From the NCBI GenBank assembly GCA_012837965.1, contig DUQF01000008.1, positions 55,344-119,343 of the forward strand: a DNA stretch of 64,000 nt. Reading direction: 5' to 3'. The notes beneath the pieces are model-generated. The model made no database searches and was not told the origin of the DNA. It saw nothing but the letters and a program-made list of their open reading frames with translations. The position numbers and the translations under genes are program-made. Source of the DNA: Clostridiales bacterium (GTDB lineage: Bacteria; Bacillota; Clostridia; Christensenellales; Aristaeellaceae). Positions 1 to 7,760 of the stretch are shown one piece after another (within the stretch, counting starts at the first letter, position 1; each line of letters opens with the position of its first letter).

Positions 1-1
1 G

Positions 2-646
2 ACTGTACAAGATGTGACACTCTATCGCGAACCCCAAACCATATCTCTTGAAATAGATGGCACCGTGGATGATGAAAGCAGTAGATCACAAATGGCCATC
101 TTTTGCAGAACCATACCGGGTGTGAAAATTACAGTACTTAGCCCTCATGACAAGCTGAATACAGATAAACTTTCAACAACAGGAGAGTTTAACTTTAACG
201 CTATTTTTGATCACTATGGTGTTAATACCGTTCGTATTATGGCGGAGTCAGTAAATCCGGCGGTTGAAACAGCCCCGACAATCCTTTCATTTGATGTAAC
301 GTATACGCCTAATGTGGATGAATATACCAGAAAAGCTTGGGCGCTTAATGATGGTTTTGGTTATTCCGATTTGTTGGCTAACATGCAAAGGCGTATTGAT
401 TCAACCCAAGTCTATGTTTTTACCGGTGTTGTGGAAGAATTTCTTACTGAAAGCCCGCAATTGGCTATTTTTGATGCGTCTGACGGCAAAGTAGCTTCGC
501 CGCTTCGAGTGTTGGTTGAAAACCAAAGTAAAACCGACTGGGTTATTGGTCAAAAATACACCATTTATGCTGAAGCATACGGCATTTATGGCATAAATAA
601 TCCAATGCCAAGGTTGCTAGGACGTTTTACGTATAAGAAAAAGTAA
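2..646 (+). CDS. C-terminal part of a probable secreted protein (partial at window edge)
   Basis: The frame is open to the left edge, so the gene starts outside the window; a GTG at 14 is internal to the open frame and not a convincing start. About 214 residues are visible. The first ~100 look like a beta-rich Ig-like repeat (alternating hydrophobic strands, ending SFDVTYTPN). The rest (from about FGYSDLLANMQRRID) looks like a small beta-barrel domain, with FTGVVEEF, a conserved-looking WVIGQKYTIYAEAYG stretch and a final MPRLLGRFTY strand, as in an OB-like fold. There are no membrane segments or sortase signal at the C-terminus, so this end is probably extracellular and free. I do not recognise the family. 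A rho-independent terminator follows 50 bases downstream. The domain reading is inference from sequence texture. Confidence 0.6.
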   Translation, partial: TVQDVTLYREPQTISLEIDGTVDDESSRSQMAIFCRTIPGVKITVLSPHDKLNTDKLSTTGEFNFNAIFDHYGVNTVRIMAESVNPAVETAPTILSFDVTYTPNVDEYTRKAWALNDGFGYSDLLANMQRRIDSTQVYVFTGVVEEFLTESPQLAIFDASDGKVASPLRVLVENQSKTDWVIGQKYTIYAEAYGIYGINNPMPRLLGRFTYKKK

Positions 647-696
647 AGGAGATTCGTGGCCGAGTTTCGTCGGTGGGTATTAAGTTTTTTTTGCTT

Positions 697-726
697 GCTT
701 GCTTTTTTGGCAAAGCAGGCTTTTTT
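697..726 (+). terminator. Rho-independent terminator after the first gene
   Basis: Arms 697-705 and 712-720 pair over 9 bp with one G-U, with a 6-base loop followed by six T. A second short hairpin (735-741 with 750-756) lies just downstream without a clear T-run. This closes the truncated gene and separates it from the importer operon. Confidence 0.75.
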
Positions 727-805
727 GAACTGCGAAAGATGTTTTTGGGCATCTTTGATTCAAAAGACGAAAGTTTAAATCAATTTGAATAAATAAAAAT
801 AGCTA

Positions 806-834
806 TTGCATTGTGTCTAAAAATGTTGTACAAT
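806..834 (+). promoter_or_regulatory. Sigma-A type promoter of the BMP importer operon
   Basis: TTGCAT at 806-811 and TACAAT at 829-834 are separated by 17 bp. It sits 120 bases upstream of the binding-protein start, leaving a long leader. No other good promoter is seen in the 647-955 gap. Confidence 0.7.
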
Positions 835-840
835 CAAGTT

Positions 841-955
841 GTTCAAGGTTCGAATGTTCGTGCTTTGAGCCAAAAGCAGATGGTCACATGCCTTTATTAG
901 CAACAAATTCCTGCTAATAACCGAATGTTGATCACAAAAAAATAAGGAGGCTTTT
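841..955 (+). promoter_or_regulatory. Untranslated leader of the importer operon
   Basis: About 115 nt lie between the predicted transcription start and the ATG at 956. It holds a 9-bp perfect stem (894-902 with 912-920, 9-nt loop) and a direct repeat CGAATGTT at 851-858 and 922-929. It ends in a strong ribosome binding site, AAGGAGG at 944-950. I see none of the conserved cores of the purine, preQ1, ZTP or c-di-GMP riboswitches, and the stem is not followed by a T-run. It may be an undescribed control leader or simply a stabilising 5' UTR. Confidence 0.35.
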
Positions 956-2164
956 ATGAAAAAGTTCGTTGCCGTCGTTCTGGTCCTGATGCTTCTTGCA
1001 GCATCCACTGTTTCTTTGGCGCAAGGCGTTGCCAAAGAAGACATCAAATTAGGTGTCATTCTCCTACATGATGAAGATTCCACTTATGACGCTAATTTTA
1101 TTAACGCTGTCAAGGAAGCGCAAGCAAGTCTTGGACTGTCTGATAGTCAAGTGATTCTGAAACGTAATATTCCCGAATCCAACGATTGTTATGAAGCTGC
1201 GCTGGATCTTGTTGACGATGGTTGCAATATCATTTTTGCCGATAGCTTTGGGCATGAATCTTATATGTTGGAAGCTGCAAAGGAGAACCCTGATGTTCAA
1301 TTTTGTCATGCGACCGGCACTACTGCCCATACAATGGGGCTGGATAACTTCCATAACTCATTTGCCGCTATTTATGAAGGCCGTTACTTGGTTGGTATTG
1401 CCGCCGGCATGAAGCTCAATGAGCTGCGTGAAGCGGGTAAACTCAATGGCGAAACACCTCTTCTTGGCTATGTGGGCGCTTTTACCTATGCAGAGGTTGT
1501 TTCTGGTTATACCAGTTTCTACCTTGGTGCAAAATCCGTCTGTCCTGACGTGACCATGAAGGTTCAGTTCACCGGCTCATGGTACGATGAAAAAGAAGAA
1601 AAGACAGCAGCCGAAGCTTTAATCGCAGTGGGTTGCGACGTTATTTCTCAGCATGCTGATTCCATGGGCGCACCAACCGCTTGTGAAAACGCCGGCGTTC
1701 CGAACATTCCATATAACGTGCCCACCATAGCGTCTTGCCCCAACACCTATATTGTTTCTTCTCGTATCGATTGGGCACCCTATTTTGAATACATTATCGG
1801 TCAACTGATGGCCGGTGAAAAAATTGCAACTGACTGGGTTGGTACCATTGAAACAGGTTCCGTTAAATTGGATGAAATCAATACCCAAGTGGCAGCCCCC
1901 GGCACGGAAGAAGCTATTCAAGCTACGATTGAGAAGTTTGCTGCCGGAACCTGCAGGGTGTTTGATACTCAAACTGAAGGCTTTATTACCGTTGATGGCG
2001 CTGCCTTGACCGAAGATTGGCGTCCCGGCGAGGCCACTGACGGGGCTTTTGTGGAAGGCACCAAAATTGTTTATGATGGTTATTTCCACGAGTCCGAATA
2101 TCGCTCTGCACCCTACTTTGATATTCAAATCGATGGCATTGAACTGCTTAACAGTAAATTCTAA
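956..2164 (+). CDS. BMP-family ABC transporter substrate-binding protein
   Basis: 402 residues. Residues 1-22 form a Sec signal peptide ending SLAQ, with no lipobox cysteine. The mature part opens with the family pattern KLGVILLHDEDSTYDANFINAVKEA, and contains NIIFADSFGHE, GTTAHTMGLDNF, YEGRYLVGIAAG and LGYVGAFTYAEVVSGYTSFYLGA, all typical of basic membrane protein (Bmp/PnrA/YufN) proteins. Relatives bind nucleosides, and the two-permease, fused-ATPase arrangement downstream matches nucleoside importers, so a nucleoside ligand is the likely inference. It is the first gene of an operon of four. The missing lipid anchor is odd for a monoderm, since lgt is encoded in this same window. Confidence 0.9.
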   Translation: MKKFVAVVLVLMLLAASTVSLAQGVAKEDIKLGVILLHDEDSTYDANFINAVKEAQASLGLSDSQVILKRNIPESNDCYEAALDLVDDGCNIIFADSFGHESYMLEAAKENPDVQFCHATGTTAHTMGLDNFHNSFAAIYEGRYLVGIAAGMKLNELREAGKLNGETPLLGYVGAFTYAEVVSGYTSFYLGAKSVCPDVTMKVQFTGSWYDEKEEKTAAEALIAVGCDVISQHADSMGAPTACENAGVPNIPYNVPTIASCPNTYIVSSRIDWAPYFEYIIGQLMAGEKIATDWVGTIETGSVKLDEINTQVAAPGTEEAIQATIEKFAAGTCRVFDTQTEGFITVDGAALTEDWRPGEATDGAFVEGTKIVYDGYFHESEYRSAPYFDIQIDGIELLNSKF

Positions 2165-2252
2165 TTACCCCTTAAGGGTGTTACGACAGGCTGCCGCATG
2201 GCGGCTGCCTGTCGACTTTTATTTTTAACAACGAACCAGCTGGAGGAAGACA

Positions 2253-3959
2253 TTGGAACATTCTATTGCTATAGAACTTAAGGGTATAACCAAAAGGTTT
2301 GGTCAAACGGTTGCCAACCGCAATGTTGACCTTGATGTTCGTCGAGGCGAGATATTAGCTATTCTTGGGGAAAACGGAAGCGGAAAAACCACCTTAATGA
2401 ATATGATTGCCGGTATCTATTACCCGGACGAAGGCAAAATATTTTTCAACGGCAAGGAAGTTATCATTCGTTCTCCACATGATGCCTTTGAGCATAAGAT
2501 CGGAATGATTCACCAACACTTTAAGCTGGTGGACTTGTTTACCGCTGCTGAAAACGTTATCCTTGGCGTGCATGAAAAGGGTGGATATGACTTAAAATCC
2601 GTTAATGAACGGGTAAGTCAAATTGCTCAAAAATACGGATTTCATATTGATCCTAAAAAGAAAATCTATGATATGTCTGTTTCCGAAAAGCAGACAGTGG
2701 AAATTATAAAAGTCCTGTACCGTGGAGCTGATATTCTAATTTTGGATGAACCGACAGCTGTTTTAACGCCCAAGGAAAGTGACCAGTTGTTTGATGTTCT
2801 TCAAAGAATGAAAGAGGACGGAAAGTCTATTATCCTCATTACGCATAAAATGAATGAAGTCTTAGCGGTATCGGACCGTGTTGCCGTTTTGCGAAAAGGG
2901 GAGCATGTTGCCACTGTCAATACCAAAGAAACAAATCAATCCGAATTAACCGAATTGATGGTTGGCAAAAAGATTTCCTTAAATATAGAGCGTACCATGC
3001 CCATTGAAACTAAAAAGCGACTTATCGTGAAAGGGTTAAAAGTATCCAACATTGATGGCCGGAAAGTGCTTGATGATGTGAGTTTCCATGCAAACGGCGG
3101 TGAAATTTTAGGCATTGCCGGTATTGCGGGCAGCGGGCAAAGGGAGCTTTTAGAGGCGATTTCCGGCTTACAAAAAATTGATGAGGGTGAAATCACCTTC
3201 ATTAATCCTAAAAAAAATAAACCGGTCACCTTTTTCCATAAGTCTTTGCAAACGGTTAAGGATTTAGCGGCGCAAAATGCTTTTCATACGGAGTCAGGCC
3301 ATCCTGTGTCTTTTGAGGGCATGCCGTCCAAACAAATTAAAAAATGGGTAGAAGCTGGAGAAATATTATTTAATGAGGATGAGATTATCAATCTCAGGGA
3401 TAAAACGCCGCTTCAAATACGGGAGTTAGGTGTGCGTCTTTCTTTTGTGCCTGAAGACAGACTTGGCATGGGTTTGGTTGGCTCTATGGGTATTGCCGAT
3501 AACATGATGCTTAGATCTTATCGTAAAGGTAAGGCGGGGTTCTTAGACCGCAGAAGACCCCGTCAATTGGCCGATGAAATTATTAAACGTTTACAGGTAT
3601 CTACTCCTGGTTCGTCTACACCCGTTCGTCGCTTGTCCGGCGGTAATGTTCAGAAAGTGTTGGTGGGGAGGGAAATTGCCTTTTCTCCCAAGGTTTTCAT
3701 GGCTGCCTATCCTGTGAGGGGACTGGATATTAACAGCTCTTATACCATCTACGAGCTTTTGAATCAACAAAAGAAAAATGGAGTTGCCGTCATTTTTGTT
3801 GGCGAAGATTTGGATGTTTTACTTGAACTTTGTGACCGTATCATGGTTATCAATTCGGGCAAAATATCCGGCGTTGTAGATGCGCGCAACGCTACAAAAG
3901 AACAGCTTGGTATGATGATGACCAAAAGCACAGAAGACCACGCAAAGGAGATGGTATAA
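2253..3959 (+). CDS. ABC importer ATP-binding protein, two fused nucleotide-binding domains
   Basis: 568 residues, starting at TTG 2253 behind GGAGGA. Domain 1 has Walker A GENGSGKTT (about residue 40), a Q-loop region MIHQHFK, a weak signature MSVSEKQ and Walker B ILILDEPTAVLTP. Domain 2 has a degenerate Walker A (GIAGSGQRELL), FVPEDRLGMGLVG, signature RLSGGNVQKVLVGREI and a degenerate Walker B (AAYPVRGLD). This asymmetry is usual for the sugar/nucleoside class (RbsA, YufO). Domain 2 carries an extra stretch of roughly 60 residues between GEITF and LRDKTPLQIRELG. It energises the permeases encoded next. The neighbouring gene starts directly after its stop. Confidence 0.92.
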   Translation: MEHSIAIELKGITKRFGQTVANRNVDLDVRRGEILAILGENGSGKTTLMNMIAGIYYPDEGKIFFNGKEVIIRSPHDAFEHKIGMIHQHFKLVDLFTAAENVILGVHEKGGYDLKSVNERVSQIAQKYGFHIDPKKKIYDMSVSEKQTVEIIKVLYRGADILILDEPTAVLTPKESDQLFDVLQRMKEDGKSIILITHKMNEVLAVSDRVAVLRKGEHVATVNTKETNQSELTELMVGKKISLNIERTMPIETKKRLIVKGLKVSNIDGRKVLDDVSFHANGGEILGIAGIAGSGQRELLEAISGLQKIDEGEITFINPKKNKPVTFFHKSLQTVKDLAAQNAFHTESGHPVSFEGMPSKQIKKWVEAGEILFNEDEIINLRDKTPLQIRELGVRLSFVPEDRLGMGLVGSMGIADNMMLRSYRKGKAGFLDRRRPRQLADEIIKRLQVSTPGSSTPVRRLSGGNVQKVLVGREIAFSPKVFMAAYPVRGLDINSSYTIYELLNQQKKNGVAVIFVGEDLDVLLELCDRIMVINSGKISGVVDARNATKEQLGMMMTKSTEDHAKEMV

Positions 3960-5084
3960 TTGAAAAACAAATCATCCAGTCCTAAAGAGCCGCTTGTCCA
4001 TCTTACAAAAAGAATGGATATATCGCCTTTATGTGCGCTTGGCGTGCGTGTTCTTGCTTTTTTATTCGGCATGATCATTTGCGGTTTGGTTGCTTTTTTG
4101 CTAATTGAAAGGCTTAATGACAACCCGGAACGCATTGGTGAATTTTACCAATGTTTTATCAAAGGTCCTTTTTCAACACGCAGAAAATTGTGGAAATTTC
4201 TCAAAAATTCCGCAGTACTTTTATGCATTGCTCTTGCTTTAGCGCCTGCTTTTCGTATGCGCTTTTGGAATACAGGCGCCGAAGGGCAAACACTTGTTGG
4301 AGTGCTTGGAGCTATTGCCGTTAATTTCTACCTTGGAGGAAAGATTCCAGAGTGGCAGCTACTTGTACTCATGCTGTTTGCTTCGCTCCTATGCGGGGCG
4401 ATTTGGGCTATAATACCAGCGGTTTTTAAAGCCAAGTGGGGGACGAATGAAACCCTCTTTACCCTAATGATGAACTATGTAGCGACCTATTTGGTTTCTT
4501 ACTTCTTAGTTGTTTGGGTGCCGAATGGATCCTCATCACTTGGTAAACTAAGTCATGGAAAACTGCCGTCATTTTACCATGACTATCTATTAATTATCCT
4601 CATTGTGTTGGGGCTTACCATTTTGCTCCACATATATTTGACTCATAGCAAGCATGGTTATGAAATTTCCGTTGTAGGGGAAAGTGAAAATACCGCCCGA
4701 TATGTTGGAATTAATGTAAATAGAGTTATTATCCGCACGATGTTGCTTTCAGGTCTGCTTTGCGGCTTGGCAGGCTATCTCATCGGCGCAGGCCTTGATC
4801 AGTCAATTACGCCCAATTCGGTCGGAGGCCAGGGGTTTACCGCCATTATGGTGGCTTGGATGGCAAAGTTCAACCCTTTTGCAATGGTCATCACTTCATC
4901 CCTCATTTCAGCCTTAGGTCAAGGCGCGGAACAAATCAGTCAAGATTTTAATGTGTCCGGAGCCTTTCCCGATGTGATTATCGGTATTGTTTTGTTTTTT
5001 ATTATAGCCAGTGAATTTTTTATCAACTATGAAATTCACTTTCATAAACGACATAACATGGCTAAGGAGGTGCTGAAAGGATGA
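3960..5084 (+). CDS. ABC importer permease, first subunit
   Basis: 374 residues; the TTG start abuts the TAA of the ATPase gene with AAGGAG 12 bases upstream. It is strongly hydrophobic with about nine predicted membrane segments after a basic cytosolic N-terminus. Family markers of BPD_transp_2 nucleoside/sugar permeases are visible: FRMRFWNTGAEGQTLVG, WGTNETLFTLMMNY, VVGESENTARYVGINV (the coupling loop to the ATPase) and GLAGYLIGAGLDQ. It corresponds to YufP/NupB-type subunits. With the next gene it forms the membrane channel of the importer. Confidence 0.9.
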   Translation: MKNKSSSPKEPLVHLTKRMDISPLCALGVRVLAFLFGMIICGLVAFLLIERLNDNPERIGEFYQCFIKGPFSTRRKLWKFLKNSAVLLCIALALAPAFRMRFWNTGAEGQTLVGVLGAIAVNFYLGGKIPEWQLLVLMLFASLLCGAIWAIIPAVFKAKWGTNETLFTLMMNYVATYLVSYFLVVWVPNGSSSLGKLSHGKLPSFYHDYLLIILIVLGLTILLHIYLTHSKHGYEISVVGESENTARYVGINVNRVIIRTMLLSGLLCGLAGYLIGAGLDQSITPNSVGGQGFTAIMVAWMAKFNPFAMVITSSLISALGQGAEQISQDFNVSGAFPDVIIGIVLFFIIASEFFINYEIHFHKRHNMAKEVLKG

Positions 5085-6034
5085 ATGTTTGGTTAAATTT
5101 TCTTGTGGATTCTTTAGCCTTTGGTGCTACATTTATTTATGGCTCAACTGGGGAAATTATTACGGAAAAGAGCGGACACTTAAACCTTGGCATTCCCGGC
5201 ATTATGTGTATGGGAGGCGCCGGTGGTTGCTATATGCTGAACCTGATCGGGCAATCGAACATACATCCTGCTCTAATTGTGCTTTTTGGTATTTGCGCTT
5301 CATTTACTGCAGCTGCTTTAATGGGTTTGATTTACGGTTTTTTAACCATCACCATGCGTGCTAACCAGAACGTGACCGGACTGGCGCTCACAACTTTTGG
5401 AGCAGGTCTGATGAAAGTGATTATGTCCAAACTGGACGCAACTGTTTATTTAGTCGGCCCCAGAATGATGTTCCGCTGGCCTTTTGCGCACCGTCAAGAT
5501 GCTCTGCAGACCTTGGGCGTAATGTTTTTCTTGGCTATTGTTCTTGCTATTGGCGCATCATGGGTATTATACCGTACGAAGGTTGGTCTACAGCTCAGGG
5601 CGGTGGGTGAAAACCCCGCTACAGCCGATGCGGTCGGAATTAACGTAACGAAATATAAATATGTTGCAACAAGCGTAGGTGCAGGGATAGCTGGGCTTGG
5701 GGGCTTCTATTATATTATCGATTATATGGCGTCACAGGAGGCTTACTTAAGTCTTGAATCCTTGGGCTGGCTGTCCATTGCTTTGGTTATTTTTGTTCTT
5801 TGGCGGCCGCACATGACCATTATCGGATCTACCGTATTCGGCTTTCTATTTTCCTGTTCTTCATACATTGCCAACATTGAGGGGATAACGGTCACGATGG
5901 CCGCAAAGCCGCTGCTGAAAATGCTGCCTTATGTGGTGACCATTATTGTGTTGATTATATCAAGCATCCGAAACAAACGAGAAAATCAGCCCCCTGCCTC
6001 CCTTGGTCTTCCCTACTTTAGAGAGGAAAGGTAA
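5081..6034 (+). CDS. ABC importer permease, second subunit
   Basis: 317 residues, overlapping the first permease gene by 4 bases (ATGA), which implies translational coupling. It is a polytopic membrane protein of the same superfamily (YufQ/NupC-like). Visible markers are STGEIITEKSGHLNLGIPGIMCMG near the N-terminus, TMRANQNVTGLALTTFG, and the coupling loop VGENPATADAVGINVTKYK, followed by AGIAGLGG. The pair of unequal permeases is the typical nucleoside importer design. It is the last gene of the operon; a bidirectional terminator follows. Confidence 0.9.
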   Translation: MNVWLNFLVDSLAFGATFIYGSTGEIITEKSGHLNLGIPGIMCMGGAGGCYMLNLIGQSNIHPALIVLFGICASFTAAALMGLIYGFLTITMRANQNVTGLALTTFGAGLMKVIMSKLDATVYLVGPRMMFRWPFAHRQDALQTLGVMFFLAIVLAIGASWVLYRTKVGLQLRAVGENPATADAVGINVTKYKYVATSVGAGIAGLGGFYYIIDYMASQEAYLSLESLGWLSIALVIFVLWRPHMTIIGSTVFGFLFSCSSYIANIEGITVTMAAKPLLKMLPYVVTIIVLIISSIRNKRENQPPASLGLPYFREER

Positions 6035-6040
6035 AAAACC

Positions 6041-6072
6041 ACCGGCAAACGTGTGATCGTTCGCCGGTTTTT
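6041..6072. terminator. Bidirectional terminator between the importer operon and xpt
   Basis: Arms 6041-6051 and 6058-6068 pair over 11 bp with one mismatch and a 6-base loop. A T-run follows on the plus strand and an A-run (6033-6038) precedes it, so it can serve both convergent units. Confidence 0.85.
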
Positions 6073-6086
6073 ATGCGTGCTTATAC

Positions 6087-6659
6087 TTATAAAACAATTT
6101 TTCCGTCTTCTATAGCCTTCACGGACGCAAGAGAAAGGATGTCCATCCCTTTTTCACGTAAGGCTTGTCCGCCGGGCTGGAAGGCTTTTTCAATCGCAAC
6201 GGCCGCGCCAACGCATTTACAGTTTGCTTGTTGTATAAGACTCATTAATGCTTGGATGGCTTCGCCGTTTGCCAAAAAATCATCCACAATCAAAACCTTG
6301 GAATTTTTTGGCAAGTAGTTAGGATCTACTAATAGGTGATTGCTTTTTTGGTGGGTAAAGCTGTAACATTTTGCGCTGAGCATTCCTTTCGCCTGGTTGG
6401 AAGCCTTGCTTTTTTTGGCAAAAACAACGGGTATATTTCCAAGGGCAATACCACAGGCAACCGCCAAAGCGATGCCAGATGCCTCAACGGTTAGTACAAT
6501 ATCCGGTTTTTCACCTGCAAAGTGCTCAGCGATCTCTGCTCCCATTTTTGTCAGCAGGTCAGTATCAATTCGGTGATTGAGAAACATATCTACCTTAACA
6601 ACGCTGTTTCCAATACCGATTCCTTGTTTTAATATCGCTTCCTCCAGTGCCCGCAACAC
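6087..6659 (-). CDS. xpt: Xanthine phosphoribosyltransferase
   Basis: 190 residues, close to the usual 190-194. It converts xanthine plus PRPP to XMP in cytosolic purine salvage. The N-terminus (VVKVDMFLNHRID) matches known Xpt proteins, VLTVEASGIALAVACG is the loop before the active site, and VLIVDDFLANGEA is the PRPP-binding signature. The best start is GTG at 6659 (a TTG follows directly); the upstream ribosome binding site is a run of nine G instead of a normal AGGAGG. It is convergent with a nucleoside-type importer, which fits purine salvage. I see no purine riboswitch in the short leader. Confidence 0.93.
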   Translation of the reverse strand: MLRALEEAILKQGIGIGNSVVKVDMFLNHRIDTDLLTKMGAEIAEHFAGEKPDIVLTVEASGIALAVACGIALGNIPVVFAKKSKASNQAKGMLSAKCYSFTHQKSNHLLVDPNYLPKNSKVLIVDDFLANGEAIQALMSLIQQANCKCVGAAVAIEKAFQPGGQALREKGMDILSLASVKAIEDGKIVL

Positions 6660-6664
6660 GATTA

Positions 6665-6673
6665 CCCCCCCCC
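6665..6673 (-). repeat. Nine-base poly-G tract at the xpt ribosome binding site
   Basis: Nine consecutive C on the plus strand (G on the coding strand) end 5 bases before the GTG start of xpt, exactly where the Shine-Dalgarno should be. The tract length could vary by slippage. Confidence 0.8.
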
Positions 6674-6687
6674 AAGAATTTTAATTC

Positions 6688-6716
6688 ATCATAGCACAGA
6701 TTGTAAAATTGCTCAA
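6688..6716 (-). promoter_or_regulatory. Promoter of xpt
   Basis: On the minus strand TTGAGC (6711-6716) and TATGAT (6688-6693) are spaced by 17 bp. The predicted leader is only about 20 nt, leaving no room for a riboswitch. Confidence 0.65.
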
Positions 6717-6742
6717 ATATTGTAAAAAGAAGAATGAAAAAA

Positions 6743-6751
6743 TGGTATAAT
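6743..6751 (+). promoter_or_regulatory. Extended -10 promoter of the sortase gene
   Basis: TGG followed by TATAAT (6746-6751) is an extended -10 element; no convincing -35 is present at the right distance. It lies 20 bases upstream of the start codon and is divergent from the xpt promoter. Confidence 0.6.
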
Positions 6752-6770
6752 GCCTGTGTAAGGAGATAGA

Positions 6771-7760
6771 ATGCGTAGGAATCAATTCAAAAACGGTTTT
6801 AGACGAAGAGGCGCGAGGCGCATTGGAAACAGGAGCATTCTTGTGCGAGTTTTGCTGCTGAGTAGTGCCTTTTTATTTTTGATTTCCGCTATTTTGCTTG
6901 TCCGGTATCTTATTATGACCGTACATACCAAAAACCTTAGTCAGGAATTAAAAGAGCAGTATTATTCTGCCTCTTCTTTGCCCTTGATAACAGAGGCATT
7001 GGAAGTGGACATAGCCCTTCCGCGCGTGTCTTACAGCCCTGTCCCTACCATAACAACAAAATCTTTATTGGGTTTAGCTGCCACTCAAATACCAATAACA
7101 AATCAGCCGCGGAATACTCCTGAGCCAGCGATGCTTGACAGTTTTGTTCAATTATATAAAACAAACAGGGATGTAGTTGGCTGGCTAAAATCATCAGCTA
7201 TTCCTGAACTTGATTTCCCTGTTACACATAGGGACAACGTTTTTTATTTAACTCATGATTTTTATGGTCGAAAGAGCGCATCAGGCACTGTGTTTTTAGA
7301 TCAAGCTTGTTTAATATTACCTCGTAGTGAGAACCTGATTTTACACGGCCATAACATGAAAAACGGCACCATGTTCGGGAAGTTAAAGAATTTTATGGAC
7401 GAAACGACCTTCAAAAAAGATCCGATAATGTCTTACACAACGCTTTATCAACAGGAACAGTACGTACCTTTTGCTGTAAGCTTGATTTCTGTTGACCCTA
7501 AAGATTATAATTATCTCCCGCTTATTTCTCCTGATTTTAAAACCGATGAAAAAAGGGAGGCTTATATCAACCAATTAACGGCGTATTCGGTGTATTCGTT
7601 GCCGATTGACGTCTTGCTTGGGGACGAGTTATTAACGCTGGCCACCTGTCATGGCGATGAGGACTCGGAGCGTTTAGTTATCGGACTGCGCAAGGTGCGC
7701 TTCTATGAAAATGCCGATGAATTGGCTGAAAATATTCGAGAAAAAATGATTGTTCACTAA
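6771..7760 (+). CDS. Class B sortase
   Basis: 329 residues. A basic N-terminus and one membrane segment (about residues 24-48) anchor it with the catalytic domain outside. The sortase triad is visible: His194 in LHGHNM, Cys293 in TLATCHG and Arg301 in SERLVIG. The lead-in DVVGWLKSSAIPELDFPVTH and NVFYLTHDFYGRKSASGTVFLD is typical of class B. A proline/threonine-rich linker (residues ~80-120) separates the anchor from the enzyme. It attaches surface proteins or pilins to peptidoglycan; no sortase substrate is seen in the window. Its stop codon overlaps the stop of the convergent J-domain gene. Confidence 0.9.
   Translation: MRRNQFKNGFRRRGARRIGNRSILVRVLLLSSAFLFLISAILLVRYLIMTVHTKNLSQELKEQYYSASSLPLITEALEVDIALPRVSYSPVPTITTKSLLGLAATQIPITNQPRNTPEPAMLDSFVQLYKTNRDVVGWLKSSAIPELDFPVTHRDNVFYLTHDFYGRKSASGTVFLDQACLILPRSENLILHGHNMKNGTMFGKLKNFMDETTFKKDPIMSYTTLYQQEQYVPFAVSLISVDPKDYNYLPLISPDFKTDEKREAYINQLTAYSVYSLPIDVLLGDELLTLATCHGDEDSERLVIGLRKVRFYENADELAENIREKMIVH

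Noticed and set aside
647..955. Purine, preQ1 or ZTP riboswitch before the importer operon, or a purine riboswitch before xpt
   Set aside because: No conserved core of any of these is visible, and the xpt leader is only about 20 nt.
1619..2128. Long antisense open frames (1619-2128, 40527-40970, 41370-41717 and 54520-54987 on minus; 28888-29250 on plus)
   Set aside because: Each lies wholly within a well-identified gene, and none has a recognisable protein sequence or a ribosome binding site that I trust.
3090..3160. Second ATPase domain of the importer lacks the Walker A lysine
   Set aside because: This is normal in the RbsA/YufO class of fused ATPases and is not evidence for a pseudogene.
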